Shown here: positions 35,828 to 48,002 of the stretch, piece by piece
Layout of the letters: every line of letters begins with the position of its first letter
Position numbering within the stretch: position 1 is the stretch's first letter
DNA from: Oenanthe sinensis
Lineage: Eukaryota; Streptophyta; Magnoliopsida; Apiales; Apiaceae
Assembly: GCA_028671895.1 (NCBI GenBank)
Contig: CM053806.1
Coordinates: forward strand, 18,549,001 to 18,613,000
Direction of reading: 5' to 3'
Length of the DNA stretch: 64,000 nt
Translations under genes and position numbers: made by a program
Notes under the pieces: model-generated
The model's input: only the letters and a program-made list of their open reading frames with translations
Told to the model about the DNA's origin: nothing
The model's database searches: none

Positions 35828-35839
35828 GCTCTGATACCA
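35828..35839 (-). promoter_or_regulatory. tRNA-iMet primer binding site of copia C
   Basis: Plus strand GCTCTGATACCA is the exact complement of TGGTATCAGAGC, two bases from the right LTR. Confidence 0.95.
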
Positions 35840-35841
35840 AT

Positions 35842-36378
35842 TATTTCCCAGAATAATTAATCTATTACAGAGGGGGTTGAATGTAATAGTGCCTGTAAAT
35901 CGATTATGAACACAAGTATATAGAATGGAATACTGTTTTGTATTATTAATGATCTTGAATACAAAACTCTCTCAAGAAATAATGTTCTTAAGAGCTGCTA
36001 GGTTATATAACTATTGTTTAATGAATTCGACATCGAATTATAACCTATCTCTATGTTTATATAGACACAGCTACAAATACAATTACAAAACAGATTATGA
36101 TAAGAATAGCTTTAATAAGGTAATTAGACTTGCACTTGAATTCCTTCTTACTATCCAAATCAGACTCTGATTTGTCTGTTTCCTTTTCTGGTAGACTCTG
36201 AAGCTAAACTCTGTCGGTTTGTCATTCTCTGATTTGAGCATTCTCTGTTAGAGTAAACTCTGATTGAATATTCTCTGATAGAGTAAACTCTGACCGACAG
36301 CTTCCTTAAACTCTGATGACGTCAGCATAAACTCTTTTTAATATTCTCTGACAATCATCAGTGTTTGCATTCCTAACA
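35842..36378 (-). repeat. 5' LTR of copia C
   Basis: It is nearly identical to 24402-24939. The terminal TG on the plus strand is mutated to TA. The CTCTG cluster is conserved. Confidence 0.95.
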
Positions 36379-37068
36379 AAATACTAATTTATCTTCTAAT
36401 TATGATTTAAAGAAGAAACTATAAAGCCTCCAAACTATTTATCTAATTTTTTAAATTTTATTTATTAAAAAATTTATATAAATTACTATTTGTGTTCTAA
36501 TAAGAATCTAATTAGTACTTTACTTTCAATTAGGATTTTAATTATTATTTACATTTTAATCAGGACTCTAATCAGTAATTATTAACATATTTTAACTATA
36601 ATTCTTATAAACTAATTTAGCAAAAATCATTCTTATAAAAGTAAAATATATTAAATTTTAGTTGACTTATTCTCTAACAAAAATAATTTTAATAAATTTA
36701 TAAAAAGGAAATTGATGACCAAACGAGAGAGCGACTTAATAAAAAGTAACATGTTAATAATTAGAATTTAATAGTCATATTATAATTTTTATTTATAAAT
36801 TATAAAATTTATTTAATATGTTATCGATATAAATTCCATTTGAGATTTAAATAAATAATGATAAAATAGCTCATTATTCAGAAAAAATGTTTAAGAACAA
36901 AACGAGTCAATAAGAAAGAGCGTGTTAAATGTGTTAAATGTTAGAATTTAACAGTCATGTTATAATTTTACAAAATAAGCTCACATTTGAATTTTTAGAA
37001 AAATTAACAATGATTAATACATGATAGCATTTAAGATAATTCCTTATAAAGATTATAAAGACTATCTA

Positions 37069-37632
37069 TGTTAGAAATAAAGAACTGATGCTGTCAGAGA
37101 TTACTGAGATTACTGTTGTCAGAGTTTACTGAAGACAATCATAGTTTAAGCTGACGTCATCAGAGTTTAGAAGTTGTCGACAGAGTTTACTCAAACAGAG
37201 TTTATCAACCGACAGAGTTTATGATTGTCAGAGTTTGACAAAGATGGAAACAGGCAAATCAGAGATTGAATGGGATAAAAAAGGAAGTGTTTTAATGCAA
37301 TTTAATTACCTTTTTGGAAGCTATCTTTTAGAAAAATAATGATGAAAATAATATTTCTGCATTTAATGATTATTATCTTTGTTGTATTTGGATAGGTAAA
37401 TGTGTACTATATAAACACAAAATTAGGTTAACATGAAGAGGGAGTTCACATAATTATCATTCTCATAACATAGCAGCTCTTAAGAACATTGATTTTTTTG
37501 AGAGAATTTTGTATTAAGTTCATCAAAAGTTAATACAAAGCAGTATTTCTTTTACATACTTGTATTCTTAATCGATTGTTTGGTACTATTATATTCAACC
37601 CCCTTCTATAATAGTCTATTATCTAGGCAACA
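37069..37632 (+). repeat. Solo LTR of a C-related copia family
   Basis: It begins TGTTAGAAATAAAG and ends GGCAACA, with the exact 5-bp duplication ATCTA at 37064-37068 and 37633-37637. Blocks such as CTGACGTCATCAGAGTTTA, AGCAGCTCTTAAGAACATT and TTCAACCCCCTTCT match the minus strand of C's LTR, so it belongs to a sister family in the opposite orientation. A TATA-like CTATATAAAC lies near 37408. The CAGAGTTT word is clustered at 37095-37265. It is the remainder after LTR-LTR recombination. Confidence 0.9.
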
Positions 37633-37711
37633 ATCTATAAATGATATTGAAAAGTTAAGTAATAAATGATGTTATTTATTTTATCGAAGTGATAATAGAA
37701 AAATATTTAAT

Positions 37712-38959
37712 TGTTGAATAGTATGAGTGTTGTAGAAGAAGGGGTTGAATGCAACTTAATAAATTTTAAAATCTTTTGTTAACAACAAAACAAAAACAAA
37801 TGTATTAAGTTACAAAACAACAGACAAGTAAGCTATGGACACACAGTGTTTTACTTCAAAAATTAATCTTATTAATTTTTGTTGCTACAACTGATTGGAA
37901 AGGATTTCCAGCTTCAATAGATACAATAACAAGAGATTGCTAGAGTTTCTATGCTTGAGAAAAGTTAAGCTCGGTTGCGTGTGTTGAGAAAGTGCTTGTG
38001 AGATGTGTGTATTTAAACTACAACACTTATCTCACTTACAAGTACATTTTCTCTTGTTTACTGGACAATACTCGAAATGGTAATCACACTTTTTCTTCAT
38101 GAATCTTGTCTTCATTCCAAATGTAGATAAAGGTACTCTGTGAGGATTTGACATTCTTGACACCATGAGCACGCTTCACCTTTTTGCTTACTTTATCTCA
38201 AGTTACAATTGTAGACTTGACAGACTAGATAGAAACGTTAAGATCAATCTGTGAATGACTTAACCTAGTCTGCTACTTGAAACAGACTGTCAGCTTCCAT
38301 GAAAGTTACTGTCAACCTTCAACTTCACTTTGGTAACAGCATCTTTGTTACCGTAAACTTTACTGTCAGGAACACCAATCTTCTAAAACAAGCTGTCATC
38401 CAAAGGTACTGTCAACTATTCCTCCAAACATGATGTCGATCATCCCGCCAAACATGATGTCGATCATCCCGCCAAACATGATGTCAACTCTCCCCGCCAA
38501 AGCTACTGTCAGAAAACTTGATGTCTTGAATCTTTAGTCTCCGCCAAGTTTATTGTCAGGGGATAGTTACTGTCAATAAAACTTGTTGTCATAGAGTCTT
38601 CATTCTCCGCCATGTTTACGGTCAAGGAATAGTTGCTATCGTCTGTTTCCAAAAGGTGTTGTCACTCGAACATGCTGTCATAGGCTCCAGAATGTAGAAT
38701 GTTACTGTCAGAAATTTGATCTATGTTGTGCATGAACACTTTGTGAACTTCTACCTCATTGATCATTAATTCTATTTACATATGACAGTAACTGTTGATA
38801 CTTACTGTCACCTATTTGACTATTTGAGCATCTTTATTACAAGTGACATTTTAAACATACTGTCAAACTATATATGACAGTATATTTTTACTTAGTTAAT
38901 TATTAATTAATCTAAGTAAATATTAGTTGATTACATTGATAGAACCACATTCCCTAACA
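37712..38959 (-). repeat. 3' LTR of copia D with internal 24-bp tandem repeat
   Basis: TACTGTC or its complement GACAGTA occurs ten times between about 38303 and 38883. Three copies of a 24-bp unit (CCAAACATGATGTCGATCAT plus CCCG) begin at 38424, 38448 and 38472; the 5' LTR has a single diverged copy. Confidence 0.92.
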
Positions 38960-38971
38960 ATCTCCCTCAAT
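38960..38971 (-). promoter_or_regulatory. Polypurine tract of copia D
   Basis: The minus strand reads TTGAGGGAGAT followed by TGTTAGGG of the LTR. Confidence 0.75.
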
Positions 38972-39142
38972 TTGTTTTTATGATGAATAAAGACAAATTC
39001 AAAGAAAACTGCAGATGCTATCTCAACTAACAAAAATAGAAGTGTTTGTACAGGAAATAAAAGAAATTACAAGTACACTCCTATGTCAAATTTAGCTCCT
39101 CTAGACTGAGCAAATCTTTAATTTTAACTTAAGCTGCAGTAA

Positions 39143-42100
39143 CTACTTCTTCTCTGCTGTCATCCTTCTATACAGTCCCTCAAGGGCTTTCAGTTCCCTC
39201 TCCTCTTCTTCTGTCTTGGCATGATCAGCAACACAATCTAAAACTAGTTTCACCATTTTGTGAGAAAGACTCCTCAGCTCCTTGTAGGTGTAGTAGTTCT
39301 CAGATGGCCCCTTGGATATGCATAAGAACTTCATCCCAAACATGTCTTTGACAAATTTTTCCTTTGTAGAAGAGTAGATCTGTTTCACCCTGAGCTTGTC
39401 AATGGACTCATCATCTTCTTCTCTAGACTCAATGATCTCCCAGACAACTTTACTCAGATCTCTTTCAAACTCAAGGAATGAGCCTGTAATCATTCTGAAT
39501 ATCTTCCTTAAATTTTCATTATTGAGGACCCTGAAATTGACAGCCTTCACTTCAATGCTATCAACAAAGATTCTCAGGGGCCCAAACAGGACTGGAGAAA
39601 CATAGCTGGACCTTTTAGAGGATTGATCATTCAGCAAAGCATGCTTTATGTCAATCTCAGCCTCCTTGATTCTCTTCGAAATCTGTTCAACTTTCCTCTT
39701 TGCAGCTTCAACTTCATCATCAAACTTCTTTCTTTTCTCATTCTCCTCCTTCCTCTTAGAGTCACAAATCTCCAGTGCTTTATTTTTCAGATCAAAAATC
39801 TCATAGTTTGTGATATTTAGCAGTTGCTTCTTGATGAGCTCAATGATGTGAGGGTCATTGACGGCCAATTTCTTTAACTCCTCAAAAGTGATTTCTTCTG
39901 CAGAACCACCAGTATTGTAAAAGATAATTCTATCAGGATTACTGAGAAGACATTTATGTGTCCTCTCATATTCAAACTTCTTCTCAGTCTCCCTCTTCTT
40001 TTTTGCTTGAATAACTCTCAGAACATTTGACACGTATCTGCTTTCCTTAGGATAAGGATATCCTTCCAACTGCTTTACCAACCTTTCAAGTAGATCTAAA
40101 TTCTTGTCCTGTAGACACTCTGTGCTCCAAAATTCTTTGATTCCATCTTCACCCTCAAACATTACTCCATCAGAGTAAACAACTGTTTCAGGTTCTTCAA
40201 TAACATTGAAATCTAAAGGATGAGGTTTGAAAGAATCCATTAACTCCATGAGCTTCTTTATCAACAGACTCCTTATTAACTGTGTTTACATGTCTGATCC
40301 TTGTGTTATAATTAGCATTCATCTGACCAGGAAGTAGTTTACTTCTCTCATTTCATAACTCAATTCTTCAACTGTTCCATTTGAATACAAGAGAATTATC
40401 TTGCTTAGAGTATTCATCCCAGACCACTCAACTTTCACATTCACCAAGGATTCTGCTTTTGCTTCTGCTATATTGTTGATGGTTGGCCTCCTAACATCCA
40501 GACAATCCTCATGTAGAATTTCAGACATAAGCTTCCACCCTTTCCTATTAGGCCTCCTACTTGAATGAGGCTTAGGTCTCTCTGCCCTTGCTTTTATATA
40601 CTTCTTGGAAAAGGATACTTTCTTTGACAGTAACTTTTGAGAGGTTACTGTCAAGTCATGTTTGACAGCAAGTTTCTTCTTATTACTCCTGACAGCATCT
40701 TTTTCATCCATTTCAAAGCCAAGAACTACTATCTTCATCACTTTCCCTTCAACACCATCTTTGTACTCCTTCTCCTTCTTCTCATCTTCCAACTCCACCT
40801 TATTTCCAGTTCTAGAAGGTCCTTCACTAGTGTGGTGTTGGCTGGAACTACCTGCATCTCCATCAGGCTTTTCACTATCATCTTCATCCTTCTTCTCTTG
40901 AGTTTTCTTCTCACTCCTTTTCAATCTCAAACCTTCAAGTCTCCTCAATTCTCCCTCCAACACTCTAAACACTTCATCCCTTTCTTCATACCTTGGAAGT
41001 TGCTTGAAGTAATCAAAAGCTTCCTTCACAGACCTTGGCCTACATATGCTCACTCTCTCCAAATTCATAGATTTGTACTTACCATCTGTGGAGCTACTGA
41101 AATTGATTCCCAAAGAATCCTGAGTTACTTCTGGGAGCTTCTCAACAATCAACTTCTGCAGAGTCCTTTTCAGATTTTCATTCAGCCATGACTTGTCTGT
41201 TTTGATTTTGAGTTTAATTGCTTCTATAACTGCAATCTCCTGCCTACTCAGATAAGCCATGCTTACACACCAACTGAAACCTCCTTCAGTTCTAACAGAG
41301 ATTACCCATTTGTTGCTCCTAGACACCATCACAGCTGCTCCCACTGTTGATTGTCTCATTGAATCAAAAAATTTCTTGGGGTCCCTACTAGATGAGGCTC
41401 TTAGATCATTTATCCTCTTGTTAAACTTGGCATCTTCAAACACTCTGTTGTTTTCATTATCATCCACCATCAGGATTGTAGCTTATTCATCATCAAGATC
41501 TTCTTTTTCTTCTAAAATGAAATCATCACCTTCATCTTGAAAAAGCTTTTCCTTCCCTTTTCCAGCAATACTTACCACATAATCTTTCTTCACAACTCCC
41601 TCCTTTATCACTACTCCTTTCTCCTTTGGTCTCTCCACCTTATTTCCTCCAAGTTGTGTAGCAATCTCAGAAGCCACACTAGACAACAATGCTAGTTGAC
41701 TCTCCCCCTGAGATACAGCTTGAGTTGTCTCCTCAACAGTCACCTTATCACTCCTTCCTTCATCTGCAACAAACACTTCATCCTTGCCACTTTTCTCCCC
41801 CTTAGTTGAGGTAGCAACTGCAGGGGTTGAAAATCTTGCTTGAAATTCCTGAAGCTTATCAAAGATAGCCTTGAACCCTTCATTTATGGTCTGCTCCAAA
41901 CTGGACATCCTGTTCACCAGCTTCACCTGATTCCTGCCCACTGTGTCCAAGTTCTTTGATAATTTAGTAACCTTGTGTGAAAGGGATTTCAACCTTTCAT
42001 CAGCTTGTTTGGATGATTTGGAGGCTGTGGTGGTTCTCACACTCTCTGGTTTTTTATGAGTGATCTCATCACTCCTCACCAACACACTCTCCAGGCCTAA

Positions 42101-43973
42101 TGCCTTTGATTTTTGGGCTCCCACGTCTTATTTTTTATTTTGGCCTTGCTCGGGGCCCTCTCCTTTTGCTTGGGATTTTCTCAGCCCCTCATTTTTAGGC
42201 TCACTTCTCTTTTCTTTTATCTCTCTTTTTCTTTTCACACCCTCACTCATCCTAGGTGCAAGAGACTGAGCAGGTACATATTGTATAAGAGTTGTAGATT
42301 TTACCTTGAGTAGGGAAGAAATGAGAGCAGAGTCATCATCACTGAATTGTTGGGATGAGCCAGCCACTGGAGAGGATCTGTCTTGACTAGGAGTGTTGAC
42401 AGCAACTGTGGATGTGGCAGCTTCTTCAGAGAAGTTACTGTCATGAGGATTGACAGTAACTTTGTCATTAACAGCTACAGAGGCTGTGACAGCAATCTCT
42501 TCTACCCTGTGAGCAGAAGGTTCTTGTGGATTGCTATGATCAGTTTCATCCAACTGTTCAAATAGTGCATCAACATTTTGATCTTCAATGTTGGCAAAGT
42601 GTGATGCACTATAGTTGAATGAACTGTGTTCCACATTTTCTAGTCCTATAGTGTGAATATCTTCAAGTGGGGGCTCAGGTTGAGTGAGTTCAACCTGTTG
42701 TGCAGACTCTGTACAGGGTGACATGGGAGACTGACCAAGTTCAATAGATGCCTCCTTTTGAGAGAGGACATCTAGAGATGAGTTTTTGTCCCTTTTAAGA
42801 GATGTGCCCTTTTGAGAGGACACACCCTGGCTTACAGAGGTTGATACCTTGCCTTCTTTCTTCTAGGCTCACCAGGGCCCTCTGTGGGTTCTGTGATCTT
42901 ACTACCACCCTTATTTACTGCATCTTGTGCAGTTTCACCACTTACCTGTGGAAAGGTTTCTACCCTAGGTTTGTTGGTTCTCATCCTTTTAGAGACCTGA
43001 TCCTTTTGGGAGGAACCATATCCTTGGTTTATAGACTTGGAGACTCTAGAAGGCCGGACTCCTTCAAAAGGTTTAGAGTGTGGGTTAGGAATGGAGAGGT
43101 CAACACCATTCTCATCACTCAAAGAAAATACATGGTAGCCCCCAATAATTTTTAAATTTAAACTTTTAATGGTTGCAAGCATTAAATCAGTTATGTACAG
43201 ACTTAATTCAGTGTTAAGGGGTTTGCTGGTTAACAAAGAATGAGTATTTTTCTTGAGAGTTGGGGACTCTATGCATTGAACACTATCTAAATCAATTATG
43301 CGTACAACAGAGTTAATTATAAGCATAAAAAATCTAGGATAGTATATTACCGGTTTTCTTGCTTCTTTCTTTCCCAGCACCAGCTTGAATAGAGGCATCA
43401 TGAGCTTTCCAACATCTATTCTGTAATTGTGCACCATGGAATACACAATCCTCCTGATGTACGCTGGCACTTCATTCCATCCACTTGTTTTGCTTGACAT
43501 GGATCTGGAGACTGCATCAAGATTCATGCTCCATTCTTTGTTGAGATACTTTCTGTCCATGCCTCCCGAAGGATACCATTCATTATTGTTCGCAGTTGTT
43601 TGGGTCCAGCATACCCAATCAACTTGAAGAACTTGGTGAGTTGTTCTTCACTTGCAGGCTCATCAAACAACAAGCCTTCAGTCTCTTCCACATGAATAGC
43701 TCCATTGATGTGAGAGGAATCAATGGTGAAAGAAGTACCATTAATTTGAAAAGAGATAGAGCTAGAATCTTGTTCCCCCTCACATACAGCAGAAGTCCAA
43801 AATTGAGAAAGTCTAGGAATTTCGAGATGTGGACTTGCAGTAAAGGCATAGGTGAGATATGTGTTGTTCATGAAGCCAACAAAAGGTTTGAAGGCTTCAT
43901 CAGCTTCACCCACTGAAGCCATGGTGGTGAAGTTGGTTTGAACTAGGTTGCAAAGAATTTGAGGTCCAGACAT
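39143..43973 (-). pseudogene. Accessory ORF of copia D, about 1,600 codons, unknown function, broken
   Basis: It starts MSGPQILCNL at 43973. The N-terminal domain reads FVGFMNNTYLTYAF, ISFQINGTSFTIDSSHINGAI, FFKLIGYAGP and, after a frameshift near 43550, KEWSMNLDAVSRSMSSKTSG; the pattern follows C's N-terminal domain. A second frameshift near 42830 leads to one frame down to 39143, with stops at about 42126, 41480 and 40318. Middle parts are low-complexity and acidic, then a heptad coiled coil (LSHKVTKLSKNLDTVGRNQ, RMSSLEQTINEGFKAIF), a basic serine/arginine-rich stretch (HSSRRPNRKG), and a segment KIILLYSNGTVEELS that echoes C's LIYFLEDGRVLKI. The last 370 residues are helical and highly charged. 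No enzyme motif or obvious membrane anchor is seen. Confidence 0.75.
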
Positions 43974-44738
43974 GGTTGATTGATGTTAGGGTTGAGAAAG
44001 AATGAAAGATTTAGGTGATTAGAAGACGGTTTAGAACAAAAAGTTGCAGAGAAATTGGAGAGTTTTTAAAGATGTAGGAGAGTGGGAAGTTATGAGGGAA
44101 ATAAAGTAAAGTAAAGAGTGGGAAAAATTTCAGCTGAGTATTTATATGATTTGAAAAGGTACTGTCAAGAAAGAATTTTAAACGATTTTAAGTGACAGTT
44201 GTCTTCAAGTTCCATTCCTCGACAGTAACTTCTGCGCTAAAATGACAAACACTCTTGACAGTAACATTAGTAAATAATAGTGAGTGAATAAATCTAATGT
44301 TACTTGTTGACAGTACGTTATGCGGGTCATTGAAAAACTATACTGTCAAGAGATATTGACAGTAAGTTTTAATCCCGTGAAACATACTATCAAGTTTTCT
44401 CAGCCGTTTGACAGTAAGTTCCGCAGAGTTTGACAGTAAGTTTTAATCCCACGGACTTTACTGTCAAGATTTATTAACCATGTGACAGTAGGTTTTCACA
44501 GATTTTTTGACAGTAACTTATCATTATGTGACAGTATGAATAAAACATATTGTCAAGTATTTTGACAGCATCTTTTATGGTTCACATAGAAGTTAAGTTA
44601 CTTAAAAATAAATTAGTTAACCTCTCATTTAAATATCATCATGTCTTTCCACTGTGAAAAAATCAAAACACCTTTATAGGCCATTAATTCACAGTGAAAT
44701 TTAGTTAACTAAAATTTCATCAACTAAACAAAATTACA
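43974..44738. repeat. Non-coding spacer of copia D with dense TGACAGTA words
   Basis: It lies between accessory ORF and pol, the same position as the motif cluster in C. About a dozen TGACAGT or ACTGTCA words, in both orientations, fall between 44157 and 44560, several as TTGACAGTAAGTTTTAATCC. There is no ORF. It may hold the promoter of the accessory ORF. Confidence 0.85.
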
Positions 44739-47700
44739 TTAACAGGTCAAATTTAACATATCCAATTCACTCACTAGCCTGTTGAAAGTCTTTTCATCCA
44801 ATGGTTTGGTGAAAATATCTGCAAGTTGCTTCTATGTGGGCACATAGATTAGCTTGATTGGGCTTTCCTCCACATGCTCTCTAATAAAATGATGCCTGAT
44901 GTCAATATGCTTAGTTTTGGAATGTTGAACAGGATTCTCAGAAATTGCTATGAGACTAGTGTTGTCACAGAAAATAGGGATTCCTTGCAGAGTCAACCCA
45001 TAGTCCAATAGTTGGTTCCTCATCCAAAGTAACTGAGCACAGTAACTACCAGCTGCAATATATTCAGCCTCTACAGTTGAATTTGACACTGAATGCTGCT
45101 TCTTGCTAAACCATGACACCAATCTTTCTCTCAAAAACTGACAGCTCCCTGTTGTACTTTTTCTGTCTATTCTGCATCCTGCATAGTCTGAATCTGAGTA
45201 ACCAACCAAGTCAAAACCAGATTCTTTAGGATACCAAAGCCCTAGATTTTGAGTGCCTTTTACATATCTTAGAATTCTTTTTACTGCCATTAGATGTGAC
45301 TCCTTGGGGTCAGACTGAAACCTTGCACACAAACCTTTAGCCAAAATAATGTCAGGTCTTCTAGCTGTTAGATAAAGAAGAGAGCCAATCATGCCTCTGT
45401 ACATTTTGTTGTCCACCTTCTTTCCCCTTGGATCCTTGTCAAGTTGTGTTGCAGTAGAGATTGGAGTCTTTGCAGGAGATGAGTCTTCCATATCAAATCT
45501 TTTTAAAATATCTCTAATATACTTAGATTGGCAAATAAATATTCCATCTTTCTTTTGATAGATTTGAAGTCCAAGAAAGAATACTAATTCACCCATCATG
45601 CTCATCTCATACTTGTTCTGCATCAAATCAGAGAATTTCTTGCATAGGTCTTCATTTGTTGATCCAAAGATAATGTCATCCATATACACTTGAACTAGAA
45701 TGATATCCTTTCCATGCTTTTTGTAGAAAAGAGTTTTGTCCACAATCCCTCTTGTAAAGATGTTATCAAGAAGAAACTTGGAAAGAGTATCATACCAAGC
45801 TCTTGGTGCTTGTTTTAGTCCATACAATGCTTTGAGCAGCCTGTACACAAAGTTTCCCATTTTTGAATCTTCAAAGCCTGAGGGATGTTCAACATACATT
45901 TCTTCTTCTAACTCTCCATTAAGAAAAGCACTTTTGATATCCATTTGAAATACCTTGAAGTAGTTGTATGCAGCAAAGGCTAAGAACAGTCTAATTGCCT
46001 CTAGTCTGGCAACAAGAGCAAATGTTTCTTCATAATCAATCCCTTCCTGTTGACAGTAACCTTTTGCCACCAGCCTTGCTTTGTTTCTTGTGACAGTTCC
46101 ACAGTCATCCATCTTGTTCCTATAAACCCATTTAATGCCTATTATGGATTTGTTCTTTGGTCTGGGTACTAATTCCCAAACACAGCTTCTTTCAAATTGA
46201 TTAAGCTCCTCTTGCATGGCATTAATCCAATCTGGATCAGCCAAGGCTTTTTCAAGAGTTTTAGGTTCTATTTGAGAAAGGAAACAAGAGTACATACATT
46301 CATTGGCCACATTTCTTCTTGTCTTGACTCCAGTACCTGGATCACCAATGATTAAATCATTAGTGTGGTCCCTGCTCCATTTAGTTCCTCTTTGAGAATC
46401 ACTAGAGTCTTCAACATTTTGTTGATTGACAGTAACTTTTGTTCTTGCACTATTAACAGCATCAATTTCCTCAAGTCCACTATTCATTGGAACATTCCCA
46501 GAAAAATCAGTTGTTTGGGCAGTTCCTTCATTTTCTCCAGAATGATTTGGAACCATTGTTGGTCCTGAAATTATGTGATCAATCTTTGGTGAATATTCTT
46601 CGATCTCTTCTAAATAGCCTTGATTTTCAAAGGCTAAAGGTTCTGTCTCTTGACTTCCTTCAATTCCAGGAAATTTAGTTTCATCAAATGTGACATTCAC
46701 ACTCTCCTCCACAATCTTGTGATCTATGATATAAACTCTATATGCAGTTCTGTCAATTCCATATCCTATGAAAATCCCTTCAAGAGCCTTTGTATCAAAC
46801 TTTCCTTTGATCTCAGATGAATCTTTCATGAAATAGCACTTGCTTCCAAAGACATGAAAATAATTGGCAGTTGGTTTCCTTCCTGTGAGCAATTCATAAG
46901 GTGTTTTTCCATAGGCCTTGTTGACTACAGTCCTGTTCTGAGTGTAATAGGCTGTATTGATTACTTCACCCCAGAAATAGGTATGAAGTTTTGCTTCACT
47001 CAACGTTGTTCTTTCAGCCTCAATGAGAGTTCTATTTTTCCTTTCAACAACACCATATTATTGAGGAGTCCGTGGTGCAGAGAATTGTTGAGTAATTTCA
47101 TTGTCTTTGCAAAAATCATTCATGACACTGTTTTTGAATTCAGTGTCATTATCACTTCTTAAAATTTGCACTTTGAATTTTGGATTTTTGTCAAGGACTC
47201 TAACCAAGTCAATAATTTCTTGTGCAGCTTCATCTTTAGATGCTAGAAATCTCACTCATGTGTATCTTGAGAAATCATTAACCATTACTAGAGCATATCT
47301 TTTCCTATCAAGTGATTGCACATTCACATGACCAAATAAGTCCATATGAATTAGTTGGAAAGCCTCATTTATTGAACCACTAGGAGTGCTTTTATGAGCA
47401 GCTCTCCTTAGCTTCCCTTTCTGGCAATCCTCACACAATCCTTCTTGACATAATTCAAGTTGAGGCAGCCCTTTCACCAACTCTCTCTTCATCAGATGAT
47501 TCATTGCTTTGAAGTTTAAATGAAAGAGCTTCTTATGCCATAGCCAGCTTTCAGATGGAGAAGCCTTACTGTAGAAACAGTAGACTTTATCTTTTCTTAC
47601 AGAGTCCAAATCAGCTATATAGAGGCTTCCTTTCCTTACTCATTGAAGAGCTTCTTCTCTTGTCTTCTTGTTGACAATGGAGCATCTGTCTTGATCAAAA

Positions 47701-48002
47701 CTAACTTTGAAACCTCTTTCACAAAATTGAGTGACACTCAATAAATTGTGCTTCAATCCATTCACTAGAGCTATTTTCTCAATCTTCATATTTCCAACCT
47801 CCAGTATGCCATATCCCATTGTGAAACCAATGTTGTTATCACCAAAGGTTACATAAGGGCCAGTCATTTCTTTGAACTGTGATAGCAGGGATTTATCACC
47901 TGTCATGTATCCTGAGCATCCACTGTCTATGATCCACATGATTCTTTTATTTTTCCTGTTGCCCTGCAAAGTAAAGTATTTCAAGTTGCTTTTAGTACCC
48001 AA
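44739..48002 (-). pseudogene. pol of copia D: protease, integrase, RT, RNase H (RT/RH open)
   Basis: A single frame holds all domains. Protease has WIIDSGCSGYMTG; then TGA at about 47637. GAG-pre-integrase has WHKKLFHLNFKAM and CEDCQKGK, then HMDLFGHVNV and NDFSRYT before TGA near 47256; the integrase core continues RSDNDTEF; TAA follows APRTPQ near 47056. From 47003 the frame is open for 723 codons: integrase end, RT ([29 protein letters not shown], catalytic [11 protein letters not shown]) and RNase H ([28 protein letters not shown]). A TAG after IYVPT precedes the normal end DIFTKPLDE...LNLTC. The catalytic motif is YMDD where B and C have YVDD. Confidence 0.94.
47964..47985 (-). promoter_or_regulatory. 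3' splice-site-like sequence at gag-pol boundary of D
   Basis: Minus strand AATACTTTACTTTGCAG ends at 47964, followed by GGCAACAGGAA. The gag frame ends (WVLKAT, TGA) about 20 bases upstream and pol lies in the -1 frame. The arrangement parallels C. Confidence 0.4.

Larger units (their letters stand above)
24402..36378 (-). mobile_element. Ty1/copia retrotransposon C (12 kb) with long post-pol ORF
   Basis: LTRs of 538 and 537 bp differ at about eight positions and one 1-bp indel by eye, so the insertion is recent. The duplication AAATA is exact at 24397-24401 and 36379-36383. An exact tRNA-iMet-type primer site lies beside the right LTR, so the element reads right to left: gag, pol, motif-rich spacer, 4.6-kb accessory ORF, purine tract, LTR. 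Despite its youth, gag, pol and the accessory ORF carry ten or more breaks. The word CAGAGTTT is found throughout. Confidence 0.95.

Noticed and set aside
40637..41191. 184-codon plus-strand frame
   Set aside because: It is the complement of the accessory ORF of D. Its composition (S, L, F-rich) follows from the acidic/basic minus-strand protein and it has no domain.
25040..43973. Calling the C and D accessory ORFs retroviral envelope genes
   Set aside because: No convincing signal peptide plus transmembrane anchor or fusion region is visible; coiled coils alone do not support env. The hydrophobic lead-in of C lies before a better start codon.
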